Source of the DNA: Dehalococcoidia bacterium UBA1141 | GTDB lineage: Bacteria > Chloroflexota > Dehalococcoidia > Lucifugimonadales > UBA3495 | Assembly (NCBI GenBank): GCA_002311385.1 | Contig: DCAE01000129.1 | Location: forward strand, 2,546 to 35,361 | Reading direction: 5' to 3' | Length of the DNA: 32,816 nt | Part shown: piece by piece, positions 16,823 through 25,109 of the stretch | How positions within the stretch are numbered: position 1 is the first letter of the stretch | How the letters are laid out: each line of letters opens with the position of its first letter | Translations under genes and position numbers: made by a program | The notes under the pieces: generated by a model | What the model saw: the letters and a program-made list of their open reading frames with translations, nothing else | Database searches by the model: none | Told to the model about the DNA's origin: nothing

Positions 16823-17188
16823 TTGGATGGACTAGGTATTCATTTGTTGCTGGAACTTAAGGAGTGCAACCCCAAGCTCCTAAACGATATTGACTTCATA
16901 CGAAAAGCGCTCTCAGACACCGCCCAAACGGTGGGCGCCACAGTGATGGGTGAGTCTTTTCACCGCTTTAGTCCCCAGGGAGTAACAGGTATTCTGGCAA
17001 TCTCCGAGTCTCATATCTCAATACACACATGGCCGGAATTTGGGTATGCCGCAGCTGACATATTCGCTTGTGGCACCACCTTTCATCCCAGGGAAGCCGC
17101 TGCGCTCTTGGTGGAAAAACTGGAGTCCCAAGACCCTGAGATAATCGAAGTCTCCCGGGGCGCCACCATCAAGACAGCCACGAGCTAA
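16823..17188 (+). CDS. speD: S-adenosylmethionine decarboxylase proenzyme
   Basis: Pyruvoyl enzyme that makes decarboxylated AdoMet, the aminopropyl donor for spermidine-type polyamines. The 121-residue bacterial/archaeal class 1b form matches family length. Self-cleavage is expected between Glu62 and Ser63 in SESHISIHTWPE; His68 and Cys83 (FACG) are the processing and catalytic residues, at the same numbers as in the Thermotoga enzyme. The start is a TTG at 16823, chosen because AGGAGG at 16809-16814 is correctly spaced; a GTG at 16819 is out of frame. speE-like follows after 95 bp. A CRP-type site and a bulged hairpin lie upstream. Confidence 0.94.
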   Translation: MDGLGIHLLLELKECNPKLLNDIDFIRKALSDTAQTVGATVMGESFHRFSPQGVTGILAISESHISIHTWPEFGYAAADIFACGTTFHPREAAALLVEKLESQDPEIIEVSRGATIKTATS

Positions 17189-17283
17189 GTTAGGCCCGGC
17201 TAACTCAGTCCCGTTCGATTCGAGCCTGGCCAGATTGTGCCCGGTTGACTCGATCAAGTGTGATCTACTGACCCGGAAGGGGA

Positions 17284-18195
17284 ATGGACATATCTGGCAA
17301 CTGGTTTTTAGAGACTGTCTGCCCGGACCTGGCGACTATGCTTCAGGTGCGGCAGGTTCTCTATTCCGGCAAAACTGCCTACCAGAAAGTTGAAGTGCTT
17401 GAGTCCGACCTCTTTGGCCGCAGCCTGATTCTTGACGGCAAGACCCAGAGCACAGAGAAAGACGAGCATATTTACCATGAGGGATTGGTGCACCCAGCCA
17501 TGCTGAGGCATCCGGACCCTCATTCTGTGTTTATTGGGGGCGGCGGGGAAGGCGCAACTCTGAGAGAGGTATTGGCCCATAAATCGGTGACCAACGTCTC
17601 TATGGTGGATTTGGACGGGGAAGTCGTGGAGCTTTGCCGCAAGTTTTTGCCCCAGCACCATCAAGGCAGTTTCGATGACCCCAGAGTGAAGCTGCTTCAT
17701 GAGGATGCCAGAGGCTATCTACAGAATTGCGAAGAGACCTTCGATGTAATGGTCATGGACCTGGTGGACCCTTTGGAGGCGGGCACCGCTTACCTCCTGT
17801 ACACCGAGGAATTCTACCAAATAGTCAAGTCCAAACTGAACCCCGGCGGCATCATCGTTACCCAGTCCGGGGCTGTTGGGCTTTTGAACTATCAGGAGTG
17901 CTTCACCACCATCTTCAATACTTTAAGCAGTATTTTTAAGCACACCGCCTCGGCTCAAGCCCACGTGCCAGCATTCCAGACCCTCTGGAGTTTCACTCTA
18001 GCTTCCGACTCTCCTCTGACCTTTCCCGATGAGGCAGGAATCGACGGCGTTCTGAAAGAAAGGGTCGCTAAGGAACTGAAGTACTATGACGGCGAAAGCC
18101 ACCGCAGCATGTTCGCCCTGCCCAAGTTCCTTCGCCAAGGGATTCAGGAAGAGAAACGAATCAACCGGGACGATTCTCCTGTATTTATGCTCTAG
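17284..18195 (+). CDS. speE: Aminopropyltransferase (spermidine or thermospermine synthase)
   Basis: Transfers the aminopropyl group of decarboxylated AdoMet to a polyamine. The 303-residue product has the full family core: YHEGLVHPAML, IGGGGEGATLREVL (AdoMet loop), VDLDGEVVELC, LLHEDARGYL and the catalytic MDLVDPLEAG. In classical spermidine synthases the last motif reads D-S-S-D-P; here it is D-L-V-D-P followed by EAGTAYLLYTEEFYQ and LNPGGIIVTQSG, as in the thermospermine synthase (ACL5) and Thermus-type clade. Substrate could therefore be spermidine (giving thermospermine) or agmatine rather than putrescine. CGGAAGGGG just before ATG 17284 is the ribosome binding site. Probably co-transcribed with speD. 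Confidence 0.92.
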   Translation: MDISGNWFLETVCPDLATMLQVRQVLYSGKTAYQKVEVLESDLFGRSLILDGKTQSTEKDEHIYHEGLVHPAMLRHPDPHSVFIGGGGEGATLREVLAHKSVTNVSMVDLDGEVVELCRKFLPQHHQGSFDDPRVKLLHEDARGYLQNCEETFDVMVMDLVDPLEAGTAYLLYTEEFYQIVKSKLNPGGIIVTQSGAVGLLNYQECFTTIFNTLSSIFKHTASAQAHVPAFQTLWSFTLASDSPLTFPDEAGIDGVLKERVAKELKYYDGESHRSMFALPKFLRQGIQEEKRINRDDSPVFML

Positions 18196-18529
18196 TCAGC
18201 CGCTTCTTCATGCCTGGGCCACTTAGCTGCCCTGCCATTCGCACGATTGTATCCGTCGCGTCCATATTGTCCTTCTTGGTCTTAGTAGCTCGACGTAACG
18301 GCCAACTCGGCTTGCTGGGAATACATAGCAATTCCAGCTCCTTAAAAACTTTAACCAAGAGGAAAAATAGTAGTAAGAAAGGCATTAGACGAATGTCTGA
18401 GGGGCAAGACGCCGATGCCAAATCTGTGGTAGAGCTGGGCATTTATGCCTGAGGTTGTCATTCTTCCGGGACAAACATCCGGGACAAACTGCCGGGACAA
18501 AGTACCGGCGAAGGTCGATTCCAGAACCG
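18196..18529. other. Intergenic region between convergent genes
   Basis: Lies between speE (+) and the aminotransferase (-). An 80-codon plus-strand frame (18210-18452) has one hydrophobic stretch but no ribosome binding site or family, and I do not call it. A 13-bp triple repeat is listed separately. No obvious terminator hairpin is seen. Confidence 0.4.
18466..18504. repeat. 13-bp tandem repeat, three copies
   Basis: CCGGGACAAACAT, CCGGGACAAACTG and CCGGGACAAAGTA lie head to tail; the first ten bases are identical in all three. A fourth partial copy (CCGGCG) follows. Position is just past the 3' end of the minus-strand aminotransferase. Confidence 0.85.
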
Positions 18530-19642
18530 TTATGGAGCGCTAAATCCAACCTTGGGCAAGACAATTTTTATAGCTTCCATAACTTCCTCAATGTCGGCTG
18601 GCGTCACTGCGCCCATGTGGCCGATGCGGAAAATCTTGCCGCTGAGTTTGCCTTGTCCACCGGCCAGTACCACATTCTCTTCAGTACGCACCATGTTGAC
18701 GAGTTTTGCGCCGTCAATGTTCTCGGGAATTTTTATGGCAGTTACCGTGTCCGAGGCATAGGCATCGTCTTGGGCCAGCAACTCCAAACCCAGGTTTTTA
18801 ACGCCATCTCGGGTTATCTGGGCAATGTTGGTGTGACGTTCGTACACGTTTTCCAAGCCTTCAGCCAGAAGCTTGTCCAAGGCCAAAGAAAGGCCATAAA
18901 GGGCAGAAATGGCTGGCGTCCAAGGCGTTTGTCCTCGCTCCAGGTAGCTCTGGGCCTCGGCTAGGTCAAAGTAAAACCTTGGCATGGTCGCGGAGGCTTG
19001 GGCCTCATGGCCAGCCTCACTGATGCTGATAAATGCCAGGCCGGGGGGAATCATGAATCCCTTTTGAGAAGCAGTGCCCACCAAATCACAGTTCCAGCCA
19101 TCCACCGGCAAAGGTACGCAGGCAAGGCTGCTCACCGCATCCACCAACAGTAACTTGTCGAACTCCCCTTTGACCACGCTGGCCACGTCCGCCAACGGAT
19201 GGGTGATTCCGGTGGAGGTTTCATTGTGGGTCACCAAAACTGCCTTGATTTGCGGGTCTTGGCTCAGGGATTTTCGTATGGCTTCAGGGTCTACGATCGA
19301 GCCCCATTCAAATTGCAGGTGTTCCACCTCAGCACCGTAGGCCTTCGCTATATCGGTGAACCGGTCACCGAAGGCTCCGGCGGTGGCCGACAAGACCTTG
19401 TCCCCTGGAGACAGCGTGTTCACAATCGAAGCCTCAAGGGAGCCGGTGCCCGAGGCCGTCAAAATGTAAAGGTCGTTGGCAGTCATGAAAACCTGTTTAA
19501 GCTGCCCAGTGACCCTGGTAAGCAACTCTAAGAACTCCGGGCCCCGATGGTTAATCATCGGGCGCGACATGGCTTCCACAATGTCGTCCGGGATTGGCGT
19601 GGGTCCGGGTGTGCGCAGATTCTGTTCGGGGAAATTAAGCAT
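18530..19642 (-). CDS. Class V aminotransferase (alanine/serine--glyoxylate type)
   Basis: PLP enzyme of the alanine-glyoxylate/serine-glyoxylate aminotransferase group, 370 residues. Signatures: RTPGPTPIPDD and MINHRGPEF at the N-terminus, LTASGTGSLEA (phosphate-binding), Asp168 in LLVDAVSS contacting the PLP ring nitrogen, and Schiff-base Lys194 in TASQKGFM. Likely role: moving an amino group from serine or alanine to glyoxylate, a step in C1 or glyoxylate metabolism. PhnW, a related phosphonate transaminase, fits less well. Start at 19642 is set by GGAGG four bases upstream; the frame is open 33 codons further. The 5' leader is about 165 nt and carries a 14-bp perfect palindrome. Confidence 0.88.
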   Translation of the reverse strand: MLNFPEQNLRTPGPTPIPDDIVEAMSRPMINHRGPEFLELLTRVTGQLKQVFMTANDLYILTASGTGSLEASIVNTLSPGDKVLSATAGAFGDRFTDIAKAYGAEVEHLQFEWGSIVDPEAIRKSLSQDPQIKAVLVTHNETSTGITHPLADVASVVKGEFDKLLLVDAVSSLACVPLPVDGWNCDLVGTASQKGFMIPPGLAFISISEAGHEAQASATMPRFYFDLAEAQSYLERGQTPWTPAISALYGLSLALDKLLAEGLENVYERHTNIAQITRDGVKNLGLELLAQDDAYASDTVTAIKIPENIDGAKLVNMVRTEENVVLAGGQGKLSGKIFRIGHMGAVTPADIEEVMEAIKIVLPKVGFSAP

Positions 19643-19755
19643 GGTTCCTCCGATGAGCCGTCGGTTCAACTGGTCTTGAGGCGTAGATGGGCCAGCTTTC
19701 TCGCCGCCGCCACCCGCATTGAGAACGGGTGGCTCATTCAAGATTTTCTAAGTTA

Positions 19756-19769
19756 AACGATATATCGTT
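19756..19769. promoter_or_regulatory. 14-bp perfect palindrome in aminotransferase leader
   Basis: AACGATATATCGTT is a perfect palindrome between the minus-strand -10 element and the aminotransferase start. Its size and position suit an operator for a dimeric repressor. Confidence 0.45.
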
Positions 19770-19809
19770 CTAAACAAGCAAATTCATGGGTTATGTTTGG
19801 GCGGAGAGA

Positions 19810-19818
19810 ATTATAGCA
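19810..19818 (-). promoter_or_regulatory. Extended -10 promoter for aminotransferase
   Basis: On the minus strand this reads TGCTATAAT: a consensus -10 with the TG extension. No -35 match is seen at 16-18 bp. It is the only promoter-like element upstream of the aminotransferase. Confidence 0.6.
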
Positions 19819-19908
19819 TCAAGAACCCCCACCCGCCACGCACAGCGTACGCCTAGAGTTGTCCGCGTTGTTGCGAATCGCCTGGTATCAAGAAATTAGT
19901 GGGCCAAG

Positions 19909-19917
19909 TGTTATAAT
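19909..19917 (+). promoter_or_regulatory. Extended -10 promoter for crp-like gene
   Basis: TGTTATAAT ends ten bases before ATG 19928. Transcription would begin about 7 nt past the -10, leaving a leader of roughly 2-4 nt with no room for a ribosome binding site. Confidence 0.65.
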
Positions 19918-19927
19918 TCCAGTCATA

Positions 19928-20643
19928 ATGGTCAGCGCAGATTTCTTGGTCACAGTCCCCATATTCTCCAATCTGGAGCCCGAAGATTTGGTGCCTCTGG
20001 CTGGCAAACTCCGGCGGAGAGGGTACCAAAAAGGCGAGGTTATATTCCATCAGGACGACCCGGCCGACCGCATGCACATCATAGTGGAAGGCACCATCCG
20101 GATTTCCATCACCTCCGACGATGGCCGGGGAAAAGACCTGGCCGTGTTGCAGCCCGGAGAATGCTTCGGCGAAATGGCCATGCTCGACGGCTCCAACCGT
20201 TCGGCCACCGCCACTGCGGTTGACCCAGCTCAAACCCTGGCATTGTACCGGGAAGACTTCATGGAATTCCTGAAGGAACACCCGGAGGTTGTTGCCCAAA
20301 CCACCAGCCTGCTAACCAGCCGCTTGCGCAGCGTGAACCAAATTGCTGGGCGACCTGGCTTTTCTTGACGTGCCCACCCGTATGGCCAAGCAATTGTTGG
20401 AACTAGCCCAAGCCTATGCCGACGACAATGGTCAAAACGGGCCACAAAACGAACCCCAAAACACGCCTATAGAAGTGCCCATGGATCAAGACCAACTGGC
20501 GCGTCTCGTTGGCGCCAGCCGGGAAACCATCAGCCGCGCGCTAAACAGCTACCGGCGGCTTGGCATACTCTCCACCTCCCACCTCCCACCTCCGCATTAC
20601 TATTCTCGACCTGGAAGCATTGGAGCGAATGGCTTCGTTCTAA
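19928..20643 (+). pseudogene. CRP/FNR-family regulator broken by two frameshifts
   Basis: An N-terminal cyclic-nucleotide-binding beta-roll is intact (residues 1-125: VPIFSNLEPEDL, GEVIFHQDDPADRMHIIVEGTIRI, PGECFGEMAMLDGSNRSATATA). The frame then fails at AAA 20340-20342: dropping one A restores NQLLGDLAFLDVPTRMAKQL and the DNA-binding HTH (DQLARLVGASRETISRALNSYRRLGIL). A second break lies in three copies of CCACCTC (20572-20592): removing one copy restores HLRITILDLEALERMASF and a TAA at 20641-20643. Corrected length is 235 residues, normal for the family. As sequenced, the first product would stop at 20368 without an HTH. Causes may be real inactivation, phase variation at the 7-bp repeat, or assembly error. 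The start is fixed by an extended -10 ten bases upstream. Confidence 0.85.
20572..20592. repeat. 7-bp tandem repeat, three perfect copies, inside crp-like gene
   Basis: CCACCTC occurs three times head to tail. Two copies would keep the crp-like C-terminus in frame and three do not. Seven bases is not a multiple of three, so any copy change shifts the frame. Confidence 0.9.
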
Positions 20644-20774
20644 ATATCCGGGCAAAAATTTTGGGCTCTAATCGGCCGAAATTTCCTTAATCGAGCTCAT
20701 GTCCGGAAAGGCCCTATACTAGGATTCCATTTCCTAAAAACGCACCGTCAGATAGCAGGTTATGTTTAGTCACA

Positions 20775-20783
20775 TGCTATAAT
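20775..20783 (+). promoter_or_regulatory. Extended -10 promoter, leaderless pcrA
   Basis: TGCTATAAT ends six bases before ATG 20790, so the expected transcription start coincides with the start codon. No -35 match is seen. The neighbouring crp-like gene has the same arrangement. Confidence 0.65.
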
Positions 20784-20789
20784 TCGGCC

Positions 20790-23033
20790 ATGACCTTAGG
20801 CATGGAGATCCTGGAGGGGCTGAACCCCGCCCAGAAACAAGCCGTCGAGACCATCGACGGCCCTCTACTGATAATCGCTGGCCCCGGCAGCGGCAAAACC
20901 CGTGTAATCACCCACCGAATCGCCTACATGGTAAGGGTGCGCGATGTCCTCCCCTACCGAATCGCCGCCGTCACTTTCACCAATAAAGCCGCCCGGGAGA
21001 TGAAAGACCGACTAGAGCGCCTTGTGGGACCCCACAGCGATGCCCTGACCGTCGGCACCTTCCACTCCTTCTGCGCCCAGATGCTACGCCGGGACGGCAG
21101 TCACGTCGGCCTTTCCCCCAGCTACACAATCTTCGATTCGGATGACCAGTTGGCGTTGATTAAGCAAGCCATGGAACTGGCCGACATAGACGCCAAACAA
21201 TTCCCTCCCCAAGCGGTGAGAAGCACCATCTCCAAAGCCAAGAGCATACTGGTGGACGCCCAGGCTTTTGCCAGGAACCAGCAGAACTACTTTGAAGAGC
21301 GCTGCGCCCGGATTTACCACCACTACGAAGAGCTACTCGCTAGGAACAATGCCGCCGATTTCGACGACCTGTTGATGCGCGCGGTCCAGTTGCTCCAAGA
21401 TAACCAAGAGGTGAGGGAGAGATACCAGGAACGCTATCACTACCTGATGGTGGACGAGTTTCAAGACACCAATGTCGCCCAGTACCGCTTAGCGCGCCTG
21501 CTGGCCGAGGAGCGGCACAACATCTGCGTGGTAGGAGACCCGGACCAGTCTATCTACTCTTGGCGCTCAGCGGACATACGCAATATCCTCAGCTTTCAGA
21601 ACGACTACGCCGACGCCGCAACAATCTCTTTGGAACAGAATTACCGCTCCACCGGCAAGATTCTGGAGGCCGCCAAACAACTTATCTCGGCCAATGGCAT
21701 CCGTCTCAACAAAGACCTGTTCACCGACAACGACCAAGGTAAGCCGGTAACCATTCACGAAGCATATGACGAAGGCGAAGAAGCGTCCTTCGTCATTGAC
21801 GAGATTGCCCGGTTGGTGCGCGAAGAAAAAATGGAACGGGGCGATTGCGCCGTCATGTACCGGGTCAATGCCCAATCACGAGCGCTGGAAGAAGCTTGTT
21901 TACACCGGGGTATGAAATACCGTCTGGTGGGCGGCGTCCGTTTCTACCAGAGGCGCGAAGTCAAGGACCTGATGTGCTACCTGCGCCTGCTGCACAACCC
22001 ATCTGACGAAGTTAGCCTGACCAGAGTTATCAGCGTGCCGCCTCGGGGCATTGGGGCCAAGACCATGCGGGACATGGCCGACTGGGCACAGCGCGAGAAC
22101 GTCCCTCTGTACACGGCCATGCAGTATCTGGCGGCTTTAAACAAGTCCGGAGATACCCTTCCCGTAAACCTAACATCCAGGGCGGTCAAGTCCATCTCCG
22201 GCTTTGTGGAGATGATTGACCGCTTGATTGACTTCGCTTCCAAACTCCCTGTGGTCGACCTGATTGACCGGGTCATTGAGGAAGCTGACCTGGAACAATA
22301 CTTCAAGAAGGACGAGGGTCAAACTGAGGCCGGACGAGGTGAAGAACGTTGGGAAAACATCCGTGAGCTTCGGACGACAGCCCAAGAGTTCAACGCTGAG
22401 GAGCCACCAAACGGGCTATCAACTCTGTTGGAACGGCTCTCCTTGGTGGCCGACGTGGATGGCTACGAAGAGTCCGGCGAGTCCATAACCCTGATTACCC
22501 TGCACCAAGCCAAGGGTCTGGAGTTTCCCGTGGTTTTCATCGTCGGCCTGGAAGAAGGGTTGCTGCCCCACAGCCGGTCGATGGAAAGCGAAGACCAGAT
22601 GGAAGAAGAGCGTCGATTGTGCTACGTGGGCATCACCAGAGCCAAAAAATTGCTGTACATGCTCCGTGCCTTCCGGCGGGGCTTCATGGGGCGCAGCGGA
22701 CCAACCCTGGCATCGCGTTTCCTACGAGACATCCCTCAAGAAATCACGGCCACAATTCGAGCCCCGGGACCCGTCGCGACACCGGCTCCCCGGACAATCT
22801 CCCGGCGGATCAAAGACAGCGCTGATTCCTGGGAAACCGTCTCCTCCCCAAAGCCAGCCAGGCTTGCGCTGAACGTGGGCGACCTAGTGCGCCACACTGC
22901 CTTTGGCGAAGGGGTGGTTACCGGTTGGGAGCCCGATGCCAGCGACGTCCAAGTTACCGTCGAGTTCCGCGACGGCGTCGGCGTCAAACGGTTGCTACTT
23001 AGCTTCGCCCCGTTGGAGAAAATAGAGGGATAG
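20790..23033 (+). CDS. pcrA: ATP-dependent DNA helicase, UvrD/PcrA type
   Basis: Superfamily 1A 3'-5' helicase for DNA repair and plasmid/replication maintenance. The 747 residues carry all motifs: Q-motif LNPAQKQAVE, Walker A GPGSGKTRVITHRI, motif Ia AVTFTNKAAREM, motif II VDEFQDTN, motif III GDPDQSIYSWRSAD, motif IV QNYRSTGKI, motif V TLITLHQAKGLEFP and motif VI RRLCYVGITRAKK. The C-terminal 55 residues (NVGDLVRHTAFGEGVVTG...) form the Tudor-like domain that in PcrA contacts RNA polymerase. Start ATG 20790 sits on the predicted transcription start; Met5 (20802) is an alternative. Confidence 0.96.
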   Translation: MTLGMEILEGLNPAQKQAVETIDGPLLIIAGPGSGKTRVITHRIAYMVRVRDVLPYRIAAVTFTNKAAREMKDRLERLVGPHSDALTVGTFHSFCAQMLRRDGSHVGLSPSYTIFDSDDQLALIKQAMELADIDAKQFPPQAVRSTISKAKSILVDAQAFARNQQNYFEERCARIYHHYEELLARNNAADFDDLLMRAVQLLQDNQEVRERYQERYHYLMVDEFQDTNVAQYRLARLLAEERHNICVVGDPDQSIYSWRSADIRNILSFQNDYADAATISLEQNYRSTGKILEAAKQLISANGIRLNKDLFTDNDQGKPVTIHEAYDEGEEASFVIDEIARLVREEKMERGDCAVMYRVNAQSRALEEACLHRGMKYRLVGGVRFYQRREVKDLMCYLRLLHNPSDEVSLTRVISVPPRGIGAKTMRDMADWAQRENVPLYTAMQYLAALNKSGDTLPVNLTSRAVKSISGFVEMIDRLIDFASKLPVVDLIDRVIEEADLEQYFKKDEGQTEAGRGEERWENIRELRTTAQEFNAEEPPNGLSTLLERLSLVADVDGYEESGESITLITLHQAKGLEFPVVFIVGLEEGLLPHSRSMESEDQMEEERRLCYVGITRAKKLLYMLRAFRRGFMGRSGPTLASRFLRDIPQEITATIRAPGPVATPAPRTISRRIKDSADSWETVSSPKPARLALNVGDLVRHTAFGEGVVTGWEPDASDVQVTVEFRDGVGVKRLLLSFAPLEKIEG

Positions 23034-23384
23034 CCGGATCGCTTCTAGCTTTTAGCAATTAAGGGTAATCTTTGGCCATGCTATACCCCTGATGAGAAGC
23101 ATCCTCGGCACCGTTAAGCATCCAATCGGGAGTCGGACTCAAACAAAACTTTGACTTTGCTGAACGAGGGTCTTTCTATATCCACCGAACTGGGCATGAA
23201 TCCCTTGATGGAGCGGGTCAAAGCGAAGTTGGAACAACTGAAAGCTGACCGCTGATTGCTGACAGCAGTAAGGCCATTGACAGAAACCGCTCTGCGGGGC
23301 ATCATTACCACCGATTCACGCACCGGAGATCCGGCGCTCGAACTCAATATCAGAACCCATTTCTAGGAGGCTCAGTTACTTGCC
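23034..23384. other. Intergenic region containing a gene remnant
   Basis: About 350 bp between pcrA and the alcohol dehydrogenase. Apart from the short remnant at 23118-23255 and AGGAGG at 23365-23370 nothing is recognised. That AGGAGG is 14 bases from the dehydrogenase ATG, further than usual. Confidence 0.45.
23118..23255 (+). pseudogene. C-terminal remnant of a large TPR/ATPase-type regulator
   Basis: An open stretch after a TAA encodes about 45 residues ending in LTLLNEGLSISTELGMNPLM, then ERVKAKLEQLKADR and TGA. This 'EGLSISTELGM-x-PLMERV' ending is, from memory, typical of the last helices of large Chloroflexota cyclase- or LuxR-associated ATPase/TPR proteins. No start codon or upstream domain is present, so it looks like the surviving tail of a deleted gene. 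The family assignment is from recollection and is tentative. Confidence 0.4.
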
Positions 23385-24482
23385 ATGAAAACTAAAGCTG
23401 CCGTCCTTTACGAAGTTGGCCAACCGTTGGTGATTGAAGAGCTTGAACTGGACGACCCCAAAGATGGAGAAGTGCTGGTCAAGAATGGCGCCGCTGGCAT
23501 CTGCCGTAGCGACCGCCATTTCATGCACGGCGACGCTCCAATCGCTCTGCCGGTGGTGCTGGGTCACGAAGGGGCCGGTACCGTAGAAAAAGTTGGACCG
23601 GGGGTAACATCGCTAAGACCGGGCCAGCAGGTGATATTGTCCTTCGTCCCCTCCTGCGGCCGCTGCAAGTCCTGCGTAGAGGGCCACGGCAACGTTTGCG
23701 ACAGCCACGGGGCAACGGGCCCGTTCATGTACGACGGCACCCGACGCCTGCATAAGGGCGACCAATATATTCACCACATGGGCAAGGTGGCCTGCTTCTC
23801 CGAATATTCGGTGGTGCCCGAGGCTGGCTGCGTACCCACCGCCAGCCCCATCCCTATGGACAAAGCGGCCATGATTGGTTGCTGCGTGCCCACCGGCGTG
23901 GGAGCGGTCATCTACTCAGCCAACGTACAACCCGGCAGCACCGTGGCCGTGATAGGTTGTGGCGGCGTTGGCTTGAACGTCATCATGGGCGCCGCCTTGG
24001 TAAACGCCTCCAAGATTATCGCCGTTGACATACGGGAGAGCCAGTTGGAATTCGCCATGAAGTTCGGTGCGACTCACTCGGTCAATGCCGCAGACCGTGA
24101 CCCGGTGGCGCAAGTTAAGGAACTGACCGATGGACGGGGCGCCGACTACACCTTCGAGGTGTTCGGTTCCGCCGATACCATGAAAGCCGCCTATGACATG
24201 ACCGGCAAGAGCGGCACGATGACCGTGGTGGGCATCGCCCCCGTGGGAGCCGAGGCCGGAATCAACGCCGTGGACATAGTACGCAACGAGAAGACCATCA
24301 GGGGCACCTACTACGGGTCGGCTCGGTCTCAGACCGATTTCCCAAAGCTTGCGGATATGTACCTCTCGGGCAAGCTGAACCTGGACGATCTGGTGGTGCG
24401 TCACTATACCCTGGACCAGATTAATGAGGCTTATGGGGACATGGATAAAGGTGAGATAGGCCGGGGCGCAATCGTTTATTAG
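23385..24482 (+). CDS. Zinc-dependent alcohol dehydrogenase, class III-like
   Basis: Medium-chain NAD(P)-dependent dehydrogenase, 365 residues. Catalytic zinc ligands: Cys40 in GICRSD, His61/Glu62 in LGHEGAG, and Cys166 or Cys167 in MIGCCVPTG. Structural zinc cysteines: Cys91, 94, 97 and 105 in SCGRCKSCVEGHGNVC. Rossmann loop GCGGVG at about 201-206 with an acidic residue at the end of the second strand (AVDI), indicating NAD. The overall pattern (GCCVPTGVGAV, 'GIRGTYYGS'-like ending) resembles class III/benzyl-alcohol dehydrogenases; the substrate cannot be named, and glutathione- or mycothiol-linked formaldehyde oxidation is one option. Isolated gene. Confidence 0.88.
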   Translation: MKTKAAVLYEVGQPLVIEELELDDPKDGEVLVKNGAAGICRSDRHFMHGDAPIALPVVLGHEGAGTVEKVGPGVTSLRPGQQVILSFVPSCGRCKSCVEGHGNVCDSHGATGPFMYDGTRRLHKGDQYIHHMGKVACFSEYSVVPEAGCVPTASPIPMDKAAMIGCCVPTGVGAVIYSANVQPGSTVAVIGCGGVGLNVIMGAALVNASKIIAVDIRESQLEFAMKFGATHSVNAADRDPVAQVKELTDGRGADYTFEVFGSADTMKAAYDMTGKSGTMTVVGIAPVGAEAGINAVDIVRNEKTIRGTYYGSARSQTDFPKLADMYLSGKLNLDDLVVRHYTLDQINEAYGDMDKGEIGRGAIVY

Positions 24483-24562
24483 CTGTCAGTTATTAGATAA
24501 AAATCCGGGGCCAAGAACATACTCAATATGTGCCAAGCTCGCCTTGCGGCAGAGTCAGGCTG

Positions 24563-25000
24563 ATGGCTGAAAGCTTAACAATCAAGCTGGTAGAGAACGA
24601 AGAAGACATGGAAGCGGCCATCGCGGTCCGCTTCCGTGTTTTCGTTGATGAGCAGTCGATTCCTCCCGAGGAGGAACTGGACGAGGCTGACGCTACCGCC
24701 ACCCACGCAATCGCCATCGCTGAGGGCCTTGTGGTGGGTACAGGCAGACTGGTATGGGGCGACGACGGCAGCGCCCACATCGGCCGCATGGCCGTGGACG
24801 TACCGTGGCGCAGGAAAGGCGTGGGCGGCCAGATTCTAAGTTTCCTGGAAGAGTCGGCAAGAAACCAAGGGCTCACCAGTTTGGTGCTGCACGCTCAAGA
24901 ATACGTTACCAGTTTCTACGCCGCCCACGGTTACCGCCAACAAGGGGAAACATTCCTCGAGGTGGACATCCTCCACGTGGAGATGCGGAAAGAACTCTAA
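24563..25000 (+). CDS. GNAT family N-acetyltransferase
   Basis: A 145-residue acetyltransferase. It starts with LTIKLVENEEDMEAAIAVRFRVFVDEQ, the ElaA/YjcF-like entry, has the strand IGRMAVDVPWRRKGVGGQIL with the acetyl-CoA loop RRKGVG, and ends in the family's FYAAHGYRQQGETFLEVDILHVEM. Substrate unknown; small amines or protein N-termini are possible. ATG 24563 is preferred over an upstream in-frame start at 24530 because the family's first strand begins here. Confidence 0.86.
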   Translation: MAESLTIKLVENEEDMEAAIAVRFRVFVDEQSIPPEEELDEADATATHAIAIAEGLVVGTGRLVWGDDGSAHIGRMAVDVPWRRKGVGGQILSFLEESARNQGLTSLVLHAQEYVTSFYAAHGYRQQGETFLEVDILHVEMRKEL

Positions 25001-25109
25001 CCCGGTGAAGTGCGCCGATGGGGTGGCAGTGAACTTCACTCGGCCAGAGTGAAAGGCGATGGCCTATTTCTCTGCGTTCTCAGCGCACTCTGCGGTAATC
25101 TACTCAGCT

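Noticed and set aside
18210..18452. 80-codon plus-strand frame with a hydrophobic stretch
   Set aside because: No ribosome binding site, no recognised family and a competing frame on the other strand; not enough to call.
18530..19642. 2-aminoethylphosphonate transaminase (PhnW) identity, tempting because of phnA
   Set aside because: N-terminal and lysine-loop motifs fit the alanine/serine-glyoxylate group better.
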